Source of the DNA: Coriobacteriales bacterium
GTDB taxonomy: Bacteria > Actinomycetota > Coriobacteriia > Coriobacteriales > UBA8131
NCBI GenBank assembly: GCA_031261765.1
Contig: JAISJA010000001.1
Location: 1 to 6,215, forward strand
Direction of reading: 5' to 3'
Length of the DNA stretch: 6,215 bases
Position numbers and translations under genes: made by a program
Shown here: positions 1-5,835 of the stretch, one piece after another
Position numbering within the stretch: position 1 is the stretch's first letter
How the letters are laid out: each line of letters opens with the position of its first letter
Notes under the pieces: model-generated
Told to the model about the DNA's origin: nothing
Databases searched by the model: none
What the model saw: the letters and a program-made list of their open reading frames with translations, nothing else

Positions 1-183
1 AGGAACTGGGCGCTTGGCAGCGATGGCATGGCGGAGTGGGAGTGCTTCAGTGACGCGTTAGGCGATAGCGCTAACTACCTTTGCGCAAGCGCCGGCGGCG
101 AAGCGTATCCCGTATATGACGAAGACGGGAACCTCATTAACAGCCACCTACAGAATCTAACGCTTATAGTATGCGCGTTTTAA
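1..183 (+). CDS. C-terminal fragment of an unidentified protein (5' end outside window)
   Basis: Frame 1 is open from the first base to a TAA at 181-183, giving 60 residues with no start needed inside the window. The peptide is mixed in character, begins RNWALGSDGMAEWECF, contains YDEDGNLINSH, and ends in a short hydrophobic stretch, NLTLIVCAF. I do not recognise the family. Codon use (GCG, GGC, CTT, ATA, AAC) matches the downstream genes, which supports real coding sequence. The stop lies only 16 bases before the likely ATG of the sensor kinase, so the two are probably co-transcribed and may be functionally linked. An internal ATG at position 28 could in principle start a very short protein, but a fragment of a longer gene is more likely. 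Confidence 0.55.
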   Translation, partial: RNWALGSDGMAEWECFSDALGDSANYLCASAGGEAYPVYDEDGNLINSHLQNLTLIVCAF

Positions 184-199
184 CTATTCATTGGCAAAG

Positions 200-2683
200 A
201 TGGACAGTAGGAAAATGACAAAGGCTGAAGAGGGTACGACAACTAAAGAGAACATAGAAGCCATGGGTTTGCAAGAGCTACGAAAGCTATATGCCGACAC
301 CAGCAAACAGCTTAAGAAGGCACGCCGGGAAAACAAGCTTTTAAACGACCGCCTGGCACGCATAGACAGCCTGTCTTCCAGCAGGGATAGCCTTGCAAGA
401 ATGCTGCAAGGCGAACAGGCCAGGCAGAGCAGTTTCATGAACATGCTGCTTGACTATGCAAGCGACATAATAGTGCTTTTGGATAACCGCCTAAGGGTGG
501 CGTTTTGCAGCAAACGTTTCCTGGATCTGCTTGGCCTTAAAAGCTCCACGCAACTTGAGGGCAGGAAGATAGGTGAGCTTCGAGACCTGCTTGAAAGCCG
601 TGAGCTGGCTGAGGGAATATTGAGCAAGGCGCGCGAAGCGCTACATACGAAGAGCACCGTGTCAACAAACATGAGCGCACGCCCGGGCCATGGGCCATAC
701 AAGGGCAAGAAGCTTGAGATAAACGTTACGATACGCGTGGTGCACGATAGCGACAACAAGATATCCGGCGTCATAATGATAGGCCACGACATAACCGATA
801 TAAACGAGGCGAAGCTGCAAGCCGAGCTTGCCAACCGCACGAAGACCGAGTTCTTGGCGAACATAAGCCACGAGCTGCGCACGCCGCTTAACGCCGTGAA
901 CGGACTGGCAGAGCTGGAGCTGCACAAAGACCTGCCAAAAGACACGCTTAGCAACCTTGAGAAGATATACGGTTCGGGCGTCACGCTGCTTAACATCATA
1001 AACGACATACTGGACATATCCAAGATAGACTCAGGCAAGTTCGTCTTGACTCCAACCGACTATGACATCGCGTCGGTCATAAGCGATACCGTTAGCATGA
1101 ACATAGTGCGCATAGGTTCCAAGCCAATAAAGTTACAACTGCAGATAGACCCGGACCTGCCTCACAGGCTATACGGAGACGAGCTGCGCGTGAAGCAGAT
1201 AATGAACAATCTTTTATCGAACGCGATTAAATACACGCCGGAAGGTACAGTGACGCTATCTCTCTCGGTTAAACGTATGGAGAAGGACTGTTGGCTTTTC
1301 GGCTCCGTGCAAGACACCGGCATAGGCATAAGACGCGAGGACATGCCTAACCTGTTTGCGGAATACCAGCGCTTCGACACCGGCAAGAACCGCAAGATAG
1401 AGGGCACCGGCCTTGGGCTACACCTGACCAAGCAACTGGTTAACATGATGGACGGCGTCATACACGTGGCAAGTAAATACGGCGAGGGCTCAACGTTCTC
1501 TTTCAAGGTAAGGCAAGCCGTCATAGACGACGAACCTATAGGAGAGAAACTGGCAAACGACCTGCAGGGCTTCAAGATGTTCGACGACCCAAGCCATCGC
1601 ATAACCATGATAGACTACGTGCCCATGGAATTCGCGAACATACTTCTGGTAGACGACGTGGTGACTAACTTAGATGTCGCGAAGGGCATGTTGGAGCCGT
1701 ACAAGGCCACGGTGCACAGCGTGACCAGCGGCCAGCAGGCCATAGACCGCGTGCTTAACTCACATACGAAATACGACATCATCTTAATGGACCATATGAT
1801 GCCACGTATGGACGGCATAGAGGCCACACAGAAGATACGGGCTATTGGCACCGAATACGCCAGGAACGTGCCCATAGTCGCGCTTACCGCCAACGCGGTG
1901 ACCGGCATAAAAGAGCTGTTCTTAGACAACGGCTGCCAGGACTTCTTAACCAAGCCCATAGAGGTTGAGGAGCTTGACCGCGTGATGCACACGTGGGTGC
2001 TTGACAAACAGCCTAAAGACGTTAGGGATAAAGCCCTACGCGACGTGGAGAAATACGACAAGGCGCGCGACATCTCTGAGCAAGACGCCATTCAGCTGCT
2101 TAAAGACGCGCAGATAGACGGCCTGGACGTAGACGACGGCGTAGCGCGCTTTAGCCAGAACGCCAACGTGTATATGCGCGTCGTGCACTCGTTCATACAT
2201 AACATGCCAAACATGCTTGTTGAACTTGGCCGCGTAAACGAGGGAACACTGCCCGACTATTCTATAGTGGTGCACGGCGCCAAGGGAAGCTGCTACGGCA
2301 TTGGGGCGAAAGCGGCCGGCGACGCCGCATATGAGCTGGAAGTCGCCGCTAAGGCGGATGACTGGGAAACCGTGAACGAGAAGAACCATAAGCTCATAAT
2401 GCAGATAAAGAAGCTTATAGTAGACCTTAAAGTGCTTGAGAAGCATTTTGACGCGGAGCAACATAAGAATGGCGAAGCGCGCAAGACCACCGACGCGCCA
2501 AACGAAGAGCTGCTGGACAAGCTACGCGAGGCGGCTGAGAACTACGACATAGAGACCATGCAGCGCGTAATGGACGAGCTTAAAGCGTATGATTACAAAG
2601 ACGGCACAGACCTTATAGAATGGCTGGACGGCCAGGTGTCTTCGTTCGATTATGATAGTATAATCGAACGGCTTGAGAAATAA
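200..2683 (+). CDS. Soluble hybrid sensor histidine kinase (coiled coil-PAS-HisKA-HATPase-REC-Hpt)
   Basis: This is a multi-step phosphorelay kinase of about 827 residues that autophosphorylates on His and passes phosphate to Asp and then to a second His. Residue numbers count from ATG 200. A charged heptad-like coiled coil (about 20-70) is followed by a PAS-like domain (about 79-200). The HisKA H-box FLANISHELRTPLNAV has phospho-acceptor H224. The HATPase has an N-box with N341, a G1 box DTGIGI at 372 and a G2 box GTGLGL at 402. The receiver has D485/D486, phospho-acceptor D531 (LMDHMMP), T563 and K585 (TKP). The Hpt domain has H692 in HGAKGS. All key residues are present, so it should be active. 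I see no signal peptide or membrane segment, so it is probably a cytoplasmic sensor; its signal and final partner are unknown, and the Hpt suggests transfer to a separate regulator. The start is uncertain: TTG 191, ATG 200 and ATG 215 are in frame and none has a convincing ribosome binding site at good spacing. Confidence 0.93.
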   Translation: MDSRKMTKAEEGTTTKENIEAMGLQELRKLYADTSKQLKKARRENKLLNDRLARIDSLSSSRDSLARMLQGEQARQSSFMNMLLDYASDIIVLLDNRLRVAFCSKRFLDLLGLKSSTQLEGRKIGELRDLLESRELAEGILSKAREALHTKSTVSTNMSARPGHGPYKGKKLEINVTIRVVHDSDNKISGVIMIGHDITDINEAKLQAELANRTKTEFLANISHELRTPLNAVNGLAELELHKDLPKDTLSNLEKIYGSGVTLLNIINDILDISKIDSGKFVLTPTDYDIASVISDTVSMNIVRIGSKPIKLQLQIDPDLPHRLYGDELRVKQIMNNLLSNAIKYTPEGTVTLSLSVKRMEKDCWLFGSVQDTGIGIRREDMPNLFAEYQRFDTGKNRKIEGTGLGLHLTKQLVNMMDGVIHVASKYGEGSTFSFKVRQAVIDDEPIGEKLANDLQGFKMFDDPSHRITMIDYVPMEFANILLVDDVVTNLDVAKGMLEPYKATVHSVTSGQQAIDRVLNSHTKYDIILMDHMMPRMDGIEATQKIRAIGTEYARNVPIVALTANAVTGIKELFLDNGCQDFLTKPIEVEELDRVMHTWVLDKQPKDVRDKALRDVEKYDKARDISEQDAIQLLKDAQIDGLDVDDGVARFSQNANVYMRVVHSFIHNMPNMLVELGRVNEGTLPDYSIVVHGAKGSCYGIGAKAAGDAAYELEVAAKADDWETVNEKNHKLIMQIKKLIVDLKVLEKHFDAEQHKNGEARKTTDAPNEELLDKLREAAENYDIETMQRVMDELKAYDYKDGTDLIEWLDGQVSSFDYDSIIERLEK
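2643..2670 (+). repeat. Perfect 11-bp inverted repeat inside the 3' end of the kinase gene
   Basis: CGTTCGATTAT (2643-2653) and ATAATCGAACG (2660-2670) are exact reverse complements separated by six bases. The stem lies within the last codons of the kinase (FDYDSIIERLEK) and ends ten bases before the stop codon. No U-run follows, so it is not a standard intrinsic terminator. It could form a stable mRNA hairpin near the 3' end of the message or be a protein-binding palindrome. Confidence 0.75.
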
Positions 2684-2698
2684 CGTTTCAAGCAAAAC

Positions 2699-2719
2699 AC
2701 GTCATTGCGGGCCGTGTTT
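2699..2719 (+). repeat. 21-base direct repeat, copy 1
   Basis: This 21-base sequence, beginning ACGTCATTGCGGGCC, recurs without mismatch at 2763-2783, 64 bases downstream. It matches the left arm of the palindromic element that follows and looks like a partial copy of it. The head CGTCATT also opens the repeats inside fabG (3049) and downstream of fabZ (5532), so it probably belongs to a dispersed family in this genome. Confidence 0.8.
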
Positions 2720-2762
2720 GCAAGCGCTGCATAGCAACGCCGTGAACGAACGAGAACATTGT

Positions 2763-2827
2763 ACGTCATTGCGGGCCGTGTTTTTAGGTGGCTTTAGCCG
2801 CCGTAAAAAACGCGTGACCCGCAATCT
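2763..2827. repeat. Palindromic intergenic repeat element upstream of fabG
   Basis: The outer arms ATTGCGGG (2768-2775) and CCCGCAAT (2818-2825) are exact reverse complements. Inside them a T-run/A-run pair frames a hairpin, GGTGGC (2787-2792) against GCCGCC (2797-2802) with loop TTTA and one G-U pair. Together they form a long imperfect cruciform-like structure typical of REP-like or other mobile palindromic repeats. The first 21 bases are the second copy of the direct repeat at 2699-2719. No U-run follows the stem on either strand, so terminator activity is doubtful. Confidence 0.7.
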
Positions 2828-2829
2828 AT

Positions 2830-2849
2830 GCGGGCGCATACGCGCCCGC
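2830..2849 (+). promoter_or_regulatory. Perfect GC-rich hairpin just before the fabG ribosome binding site
   Basis: GCGGGCGC (2830-2837) and GCGCCCGC (2842-2849) form a perfect 8-bp all-GC stem with an ATAC loop, ending nine bases before the Shine-Dalgarno sequence of fabG. It lacks a U-run. Its place in the leader suggests an effect on transcript stability or translation, but it may simply be the outer end of the palindromic repeat cluster. A regulatory role is inference. Confidence 0.5.
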
Positions 2850-2858
2850 GAACTATGT

Positions 2859-2866
2859 AGGAAGGA
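2859..2866 (+). promoter_or_regulatory. fabG ribosome binding site
   Basis: AGGAAGGA lies five bases before ATG 2872. This strong Shine-Dalgarno match selects that start over the in-frame ATG at 2893, which begins MLALVTGG. Confidence 0.8.
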
Positions 2867-2871
2867 ACACG

Positions 2872-3708
2872 ATGTCATATAACGATACTAGCATGCTAGC
2901 CTTAGTGACGGGCGGCAGCCGCGGCATAGGCCGCGCCATATGCGTGGCACTTGCCAAACAGGGCCATAGCGTTGCGATAAACTATGCCGGTAACGAGGAC
3001 GCGGCAAGGGAGACCGCAGAGCTATGCGCGGCCGCTTTTGACTTCTTACGTCATTTTGGGCTTGACCCGGAATCCACGGAACGTGCCGCATGTGGCACAA
3101 CACCACAGTTCAAGACGTTCAAGGCAGACGTGTCAGACCCGGCGCAATGCGAGGACCTATATAAGTCTGTGTGCGACTGGGCAGTAGAGCTCACTGGCGC
3201 CAAAGGCGCCTCTCCCCTAATACTTGTTAACAACGCCGGAATAAACCGTGACAACCTTATAATGCGCATGTCCACAACTGACTTTGACGCTGTTATCAAC
3301 ACGAACCTGCGCTCCGCGTTCTTGCTAAGCAAACTGGCCAGCCGTGCCATGCTTAAGGCGCGCGCCGGGCGCATAGTCAACATATCCAGCGTGGCGGGCA
3401 TAATAGGCAACGCCGGACAGGCGAACTACGCCGCGGCCAAAGCCGGGCTCATAGGCCTTACTAAGACGCTGGCAAAAGAGCTTGGCAGCCGCGGCATATG
3501 TGCTAACGCGGTGGCGCCCGGGTTCATACAAACCGACATGACAGACGCGCTGCCCGATGACATACGCGAGCAGATACTTGAAGGCGTGCCACTTAAGCGC
3601 GCCGGCAAACCGGAAGACATAGCCAACGCCGTGGCTTTCCTGTGCAGCGACGCGGCAAGCTACATTACCGGCCAGGTCATTAAAGTGGACGGCGGCATGA
3701 TAGGTTAA
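2872..3708 (+). CDS. fabG: 3-oxoacyl-[acyl-carrier-protein] reductase FabG, with an unusual internal insertion
   Basis: This NADPH-dependent short-chain dehydrogenase reduces 3-oxoacyl-ACP to 3-hydroxyacyl-ACP in the type II fatty acid cycle in the cytoplasm. The Rossmann motif TGGSRGIGR starts at residue 13, NNAG is at 120-123, and the catalytic set N145, S173, Y186, K190 (YAAAK) is complete. PGFIQTDMT and a C-terminal YITGQVIKVDGGMIG are typical of FabG. At 278 residues it is about 30 longer than the usual roughly 245. Most of the excess is residues 56-79 (bases 3037-3108), between the helix ending AELCAAA and the strand FKTFKADVSD; this stretch resembles a palindromic DNA repeat read in frame. 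A smaller expansion precedes NNAG (AVELTGAKGASP). The insertion sits where a surface loop is expected, and all active-site residues survive, so the enzyme is probably functional. It heads the fabG-fabF-fabZ run. Confidence 0.95.
   Translation: MSYNDTSMLALVTGGSRGIGRAICVALAKQGHSVAINYAGNEDAARETAELCAAAFDFLRHFGLDPESTERAACGTTPQFKTFKADVSDPAQCEDLYKSVCDWAVELTGAKGASPLILVNNAGINRDNLIMRMSTTDFDAVINTNLRSAFLLSKLASRAMLKARAGRIVNISSVAGIIGNAGQANYAAAKAGLIGLTKTLAKELGSRGICANAVAPGFIQTDMTDALPDDIREQILEGVPLKRAGKPEDIANAVAFLCSDAASYITGQVIKVDGGMIG
3037..3108 (+). repeat. Palindromic repeat inserted in frame within fabG
   Basis: The DNA for FabG residues 56-79 contains CGTCATTTTGGGCTTGACCC (from 3049), where ATTTTGGG (3053-3060) pairs with CCCGGAAT (3066-3073) over loop CTTGA, using two G-U pairs. 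A second hairpin, GTGCC (3083-3087) with GGCAC (3094-3098), follows. The head CGTCATT is shared with intergenic repeats at 2700, 2764 and 5532. The segment is 72 bases, a multiple of three without stops, and its peptide has no counterpart in ordinary FabG. Exact borders are judged from the protein family and could be off by a few codons. Confidence 0.65.
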
Positions 3709-3709
3709 T

Positions 3710-3736
3710 GTGCCATGGGGACGGTTCTAGTGGCAC
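3710..3736. repeat. Short palindromic repeat (GTGCCA...TGGCAC) after fabG
   Basis: GTGCCA (3710-3715) and TGGCAC (3731-3736) are exact reverse complements around a loop containing GGGGACGGTTCT. From memory, a GGGGACGGTTCT core between GTGCCA-type arms recurs as an intergenic repeat in Clostridia and Coriobacteriia; this recognition is not verified here. The hairpin begins two bases after the fabG stop and has no U-run, so it is not an obvious terminator. It could stabilise the 3' end of the fabG message. Confidence 0.55.
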
Positions 3737-3750
3737 GTAATTTGCTAACA

Positions 3751-3756
3751 TATAAT
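3751..3756 (+). promoter_or_regulatory. Candidate -10 box upstream of fabF
   Basis: A perfect TATAAT lies 41 bases before the fabF start, in AT-richer sequence than its surroundings. No good -35 hexamer is visible at 16-18 bases upstream; those positions fall in the right arm of the 3710-3736 hairpin. A secondary promoter giving extra fabF-fabZ transcript is plausible but unproven. Confidence 0.4.
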
Positions 3757-3775
3757 CTAGCGATTCATATACGCC

Positions 3776-3789
3776 AGGAAGGAAACAGG
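3776..3789 (+). promoter_or_regulatory. fabF ribosome binding region
   Basis: AGGAAGG (3776-3782) is a strong Shine-Dalgarno match but lies 15 bases from ATG 3798, which is long. A second, weaker AGG (3787-3789) lies eight bases from the start. The ATG itself is secure because the protein begins with the canonical FabF N-terminus (RKVVVTGLGAVTPIGN). Confidence 0.5.
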
Positions 3790-3797
3790 CACAATAC

Positions 3798-5033
3798 ATG
3801 CAACGTAAAGTAGTGGTAACCGGCCTTGGGGCGGTAACGCCAATCGGCAACACCGCAAAGGACTTTTGGTCTGGGATAAAATCGGGCAAACTGGGCATCG
3901 CGCCCTTATCATATGACAGAGGCGACCAGAAAGCGTCGCTTGCCGCCGAATGTGACATAGATTTCACGGAACTTATCCCAAAAGCGGACTTGCGCAAGAT
4001 GGACCGTTTCACGCAACTGGCCGTGGTAGCCGCGAACGAGGCTTGCGCCGACGCGAACCTTGACGCCGAGCCTGGCGCGGGTGGTGTGGATAAAGACCGC
4101 GTGGACACCATTGTCGCAAGCGGCATAGGCGGCATGTCCACCACGACGCGCGAATACGAACGCGGCTGTAAACGCGGGTTCGACAAGATATCCCCGTTCT
4201 ATATTCCCATGACGATATCCAACATGGCCGCAGGACGCATAGCCATATACCACGGTTTCCACGGCGATTGCTCGTGCCTTGTTACTGCGTGCGCGTCGTC
4301 CACACATGCCATTGGCGAGGCCATGCGGCATATACGCCACGGCTATGCCGACGTCGCCGTAGCGGGCGGCGCGGAGGCTGCCGTCATACCGCTTGCCATG
4401 GGAGGCTTCACGTCCATGCAGGCGCTGCACATAGGCGACGACCCAACGCGCGCGTCCATACCGTTTGACGCGGAGCGCTCAGGGTTCATACTTGGCGAGG
4501 GCGCGGGAATGGTCGTGCTGGAGGAAGAGGAACACGCGAAGGCGCGCGGCGCGCGCATATACGCGGAGCTTGCCGGCTTTGGCGCTTCGTGCGACGCGTA
4601 CCATATAACCGCTCCGGACCCGGAGGCGCGCGGCGCGGTAGAGGCCATGAGACGCGCCATCGCAGACGCGGAACTTGCGCCTGACGATATCTCGTATATA
4701 AACGCGCACGGAACGTCTACGCCACTTAACGATAAATGCGAGACGCTCGCGATACACGAGGTGTTTGGACAAGACGCGCCGCCAACCAGTTCCACGAAAT
4801 CTATGACCGGGCACCTGCTTGGCGCGGCCGGCGCGATCGAGACTATTGCTAGTGTACTAGCTTGCTATGATAGTTATATGCCGGCGACGATAAACTATAA
4901 GGTTCCTGACCCGGAGTGCGACCTGGACGTCATACCCAACGAAGGGCGCAATGTGCCTGTGGATGCCGCAATGTCCAACTCGCTTGGCTTTGGCGGACAT
5001 AACGCGACGCTGGTCGTGAAAAGATACGAGTAA
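3798..5033 (+). CDS. fabF: 3-oxoacyl-[acyl-carrier-protein] synthase II FabF
   Basis: This condensing enzyme (KAS II) extends acyl-ACP by decarboxylative condensation with malonyl-ACP in type II fatty acid synthesis. The 411-residue length is normal for the family. It opens with VVVTGLGAVTPIGN. The active-site cysteine is C165 in VTACASSTHAIGEA, the two catalytic histidines are H304 (NAHGTSTPLND) and H339 (TGHLLGAAG), and the conserved lysine is K334 (STKSMTGH). The C-terminal glycine-rich NSLGFGGHNATLVV loop is present. The Cys-His-His set indicates KAS I/II rather than FabH, and the PLND and STKSMTGHLLGAAGA motifs favour FabF. It follows fabG by 89 bases, and its stop codon lies 11 bases before the likely fabZ start, consistent with one operon. 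Confidence 0.97.
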   Translation: MQRKVVVTGLGAVTPIGNTAKDFWSGIKSGKLGIAPLSYDRGDQKASLAAECDIDFTELIPKADLRKMDRFTQLAVVAANEACADANLDAEPGAGGVDKDRVDTIVASGIGGMSTTTREYERGCKRGFDKISPFYIPMTISNMAAGRIAIYHGFHGDCSCLVTACASSTHAIGEAMRHIRHGYADVAVAGGAEAAVIPLAMGGFTSMQALHIGDDPTRASIPFDAERSGFILGEGAGMVVLEEEEHAKARGARIYAELAGFGASCDAYHITAPDPEARGAVEAMRRAIADAELAPDDISYINAHGTSTPLNDKCETLAIHEVFGQDAPPTSSTKSMTGHLLGAAGAIETIASVLACYDSYMPATINYKVPDPECDLDVIPNEGRNVPVDAAMSNSLGFGGHNATLVVKRYE

Positions 5034-5035
5034 GG
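5032..5035 (+). promoter_or_regulatory. fabZ ribosome binding site overlapping the fabF stop
   Basis: AAGG overlaps the fabF TAA and lies nine bases before ATG 5045. This favours ATG 5045 over the in-frame TTG at 5036, which would leave no room for the site. The overlap suggests translational coupling of fabZ to fabF. Confidence 0.6.
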
Positions 5036-5044
5036 TTGAACGAC

Positions 5045-5524
5045 ATGAATGACATTGATGAGACGAACGGCATTGAACGTGCCCCAAAGCCTTTAACGCA
5101 CGAACAGGTTAAGACCATACTCCCCCATCGCGCTCCGTTTCTGCTTATAGACAAAGTGACGGACCACGAGCCCGGCAAATGGGCCAAGGCCATAAAATGC
5201 GTAAGCGGCATGGAGCCGTTCTTCCAGGGGCACTTTCCCGCGCACGCGGTCATGCCGGGCGTGCTCATATTAGAGGCGCTTGCGCAAACGGGCGCCATAG
5301 CGCTTCTAAGCGAACCCGGAAACGAAGGGCGCATAGCGCTCTTTGGCGGTGCGAAGAACGTGCGCTTCAAGCAGATGGTAGTACCGGGCGACGTACTGGA
5401 GCTTAAATGCGAGCTCACGAAGCGCCGCGGGCCGGTTGGCTTCGGACAGGGCAGCGCCATGGTGGACGGCAAGGTAGCCTGCAGGGCCGAGATTTCCTTC
5501 GCGCTGCCGGACAACCTGGGCTAG
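5045..5524 (+). CDS. fabZ: 3-hydroxyacyl-[acyl-carrier-protein] dehydratase FabZ
   Basis: This hot-dog-fold enzyme removes water from 3-hydroxyacyl-ACP to give trans-2-enoyl-ACP, the step after FabG. It has 159 residues from ATG 5045, slightly longer than many FabZ because of a polar N-terminal tail (MNDIDETNG). The family signature LPHRAPFLLIDKV is followed by GHFPAHAVMPGVLILEALAQ, which carries the catalytic pair H63 and E77 at the usual 14-residue spacing. The proline normal before VMPG is alanine here, a mild variation. FALPD closes the protein. The plain H/E layout and length favour FabZ over FabA. It is the last gene of the fabG-fabF-fabZ run; a repeat cluster follows immediately. Confidence 0.96.
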   Translation: MNDIDETNGIERAPKPLTHEQVKTILPHRAPFLLIDKVTDHEPGKWAKAIKCVSGMEPFFQGHFPAHAVMPGVLILEALAQTGAIALLSEPGNEGRIALFGGAKNVRFKQMVVPGDVLELKCELTKRRGPVGFGQGSAMVDGKVACRAEISFALPDNLG

Positions 5525-5530
5525 CGTACC

Positions 5531-5626
5531 GCGTCATTCTGCGAGCTGCGTAGCGGCTGCGCAGAATCCCGCGCTCGTTGACTACGGTGCTCGCAGGATG
5601 ACATGTGATCCTGCGCAGAATCCCGC
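5531..5626. repeat. Composite palindromic repeat cluster downstream of fabZ
   Basis: The first hairpin pairs ATTCTGCGAGCTGC (5536-5549) with GCGGCT and CGCAGAAT (5553-5567), a 14-bp stem with a GTA loop, one bulged G and one G-U pair. A second near-perfect palindrome spans 5592-5615: CGCAGGAT and ATCCTGCG around ACATGT. GTCATTCTGCGAGC (5533-5546) and GCTCGCAGGATGAC (5589-5602) are inverted copies differing at one base. CTGCGCAGAATCCCGC occurs twice, at 5557-5572 and 5611-5626. The nested structure fits a REP/BIME-like mosaic. There is no coding sequence here. It could also act as the 3' end structure of the fab transcript. Confidence 0.8.
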
Positions 5627-5651
5627 CCTTATCGCAAGACCACGCACCGCT

Positions 5652-5675
5652 ACATATACGCTATAATGTATATGT
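5652..5675 (+). promoter_or_regulatory. Probable tRNA promoter -10 box framed by an 8-bp inverted repeat
   Basis: TATAAT (5662-5667) lies 50 bases upstream of the tRNA. It sits between ACATATAC (5652-5659) and GTATATGT (5668-5675), which are perfect reverse complements. No clear -35 hexamer is seen. The symmetry around the -10 box is the layout of a repressor operator, though in such AT-rich sequence a chance palindrome is possible. Confidence 0.5.
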
Positions 5676-5684
5676 TCGTTTGAT

Positions 5685-5716
5685 AAAAGCTTGTTCGCAA
5701 AAGCTTATTCGTAAAA

Positions 5717-5718
<2 letters not shown>
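5685..5718 (+). repeat. 14-base tandem repeat in the tRNA leader
   Basis: AAAAGCTTGTTCGC (5685-5698) is followed directly by AAAAGCTTATTCGT (5699-5712), with 12 of 14 bases identical. The start of a third unit, AAAAGC (5713-5718), runs into the first two bases of the tRNA gene. The repeat lies between the promoter-like site and the mature tRNA 5' end. Confidence 0.75.
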
Positions 5719-5792
<74 letters not shown>

Positions 5793-5835
5793 CTCTCTTC
5801 CTAAAACTCCCCGCGGCGCGCCAAGAACGCGCGCT

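Noticed and set aside
454..1038. Long open frame on the - strand opposite the kinase
   Set aside because: It is antisense to well-conserved PAS and HisKA coding sequence and has a Ser/Arg-rich shadow composition. The same applies to the other frames antisense to the kinase, fabG, fabF and fabZ.
2699..2783. CRISPR-like spaced repeats
   Set aside because: There are only two copies of the 21-base repeat, and the second is part of a larger palindrome. No third unit and no cas gene are present.
2673..2882. Open frame of 69 codons on the + strand between the kinase and fabG
   Set aside because: It runs through the palindromic repeats, overlaps the kinase end and the fabG start, has an odd Arg/Cys-rich composition, and has no family resemblance. 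It is a by-product of repeat sequence.
3710..3736. Intrinsic terminator between fabG and fabF
   Set aside because: The 6-bp stem has a 15-base loop and is followed by GTAATTTG rather than a U-run, and operon continuity is expected.
5816..5832. tRNA terminator hairpin GCGCG/CGCGC
   Set aside because: The stem has only five pairs and the trailing CTTTG is too weak a U-run; it may contribute but cannot be called.
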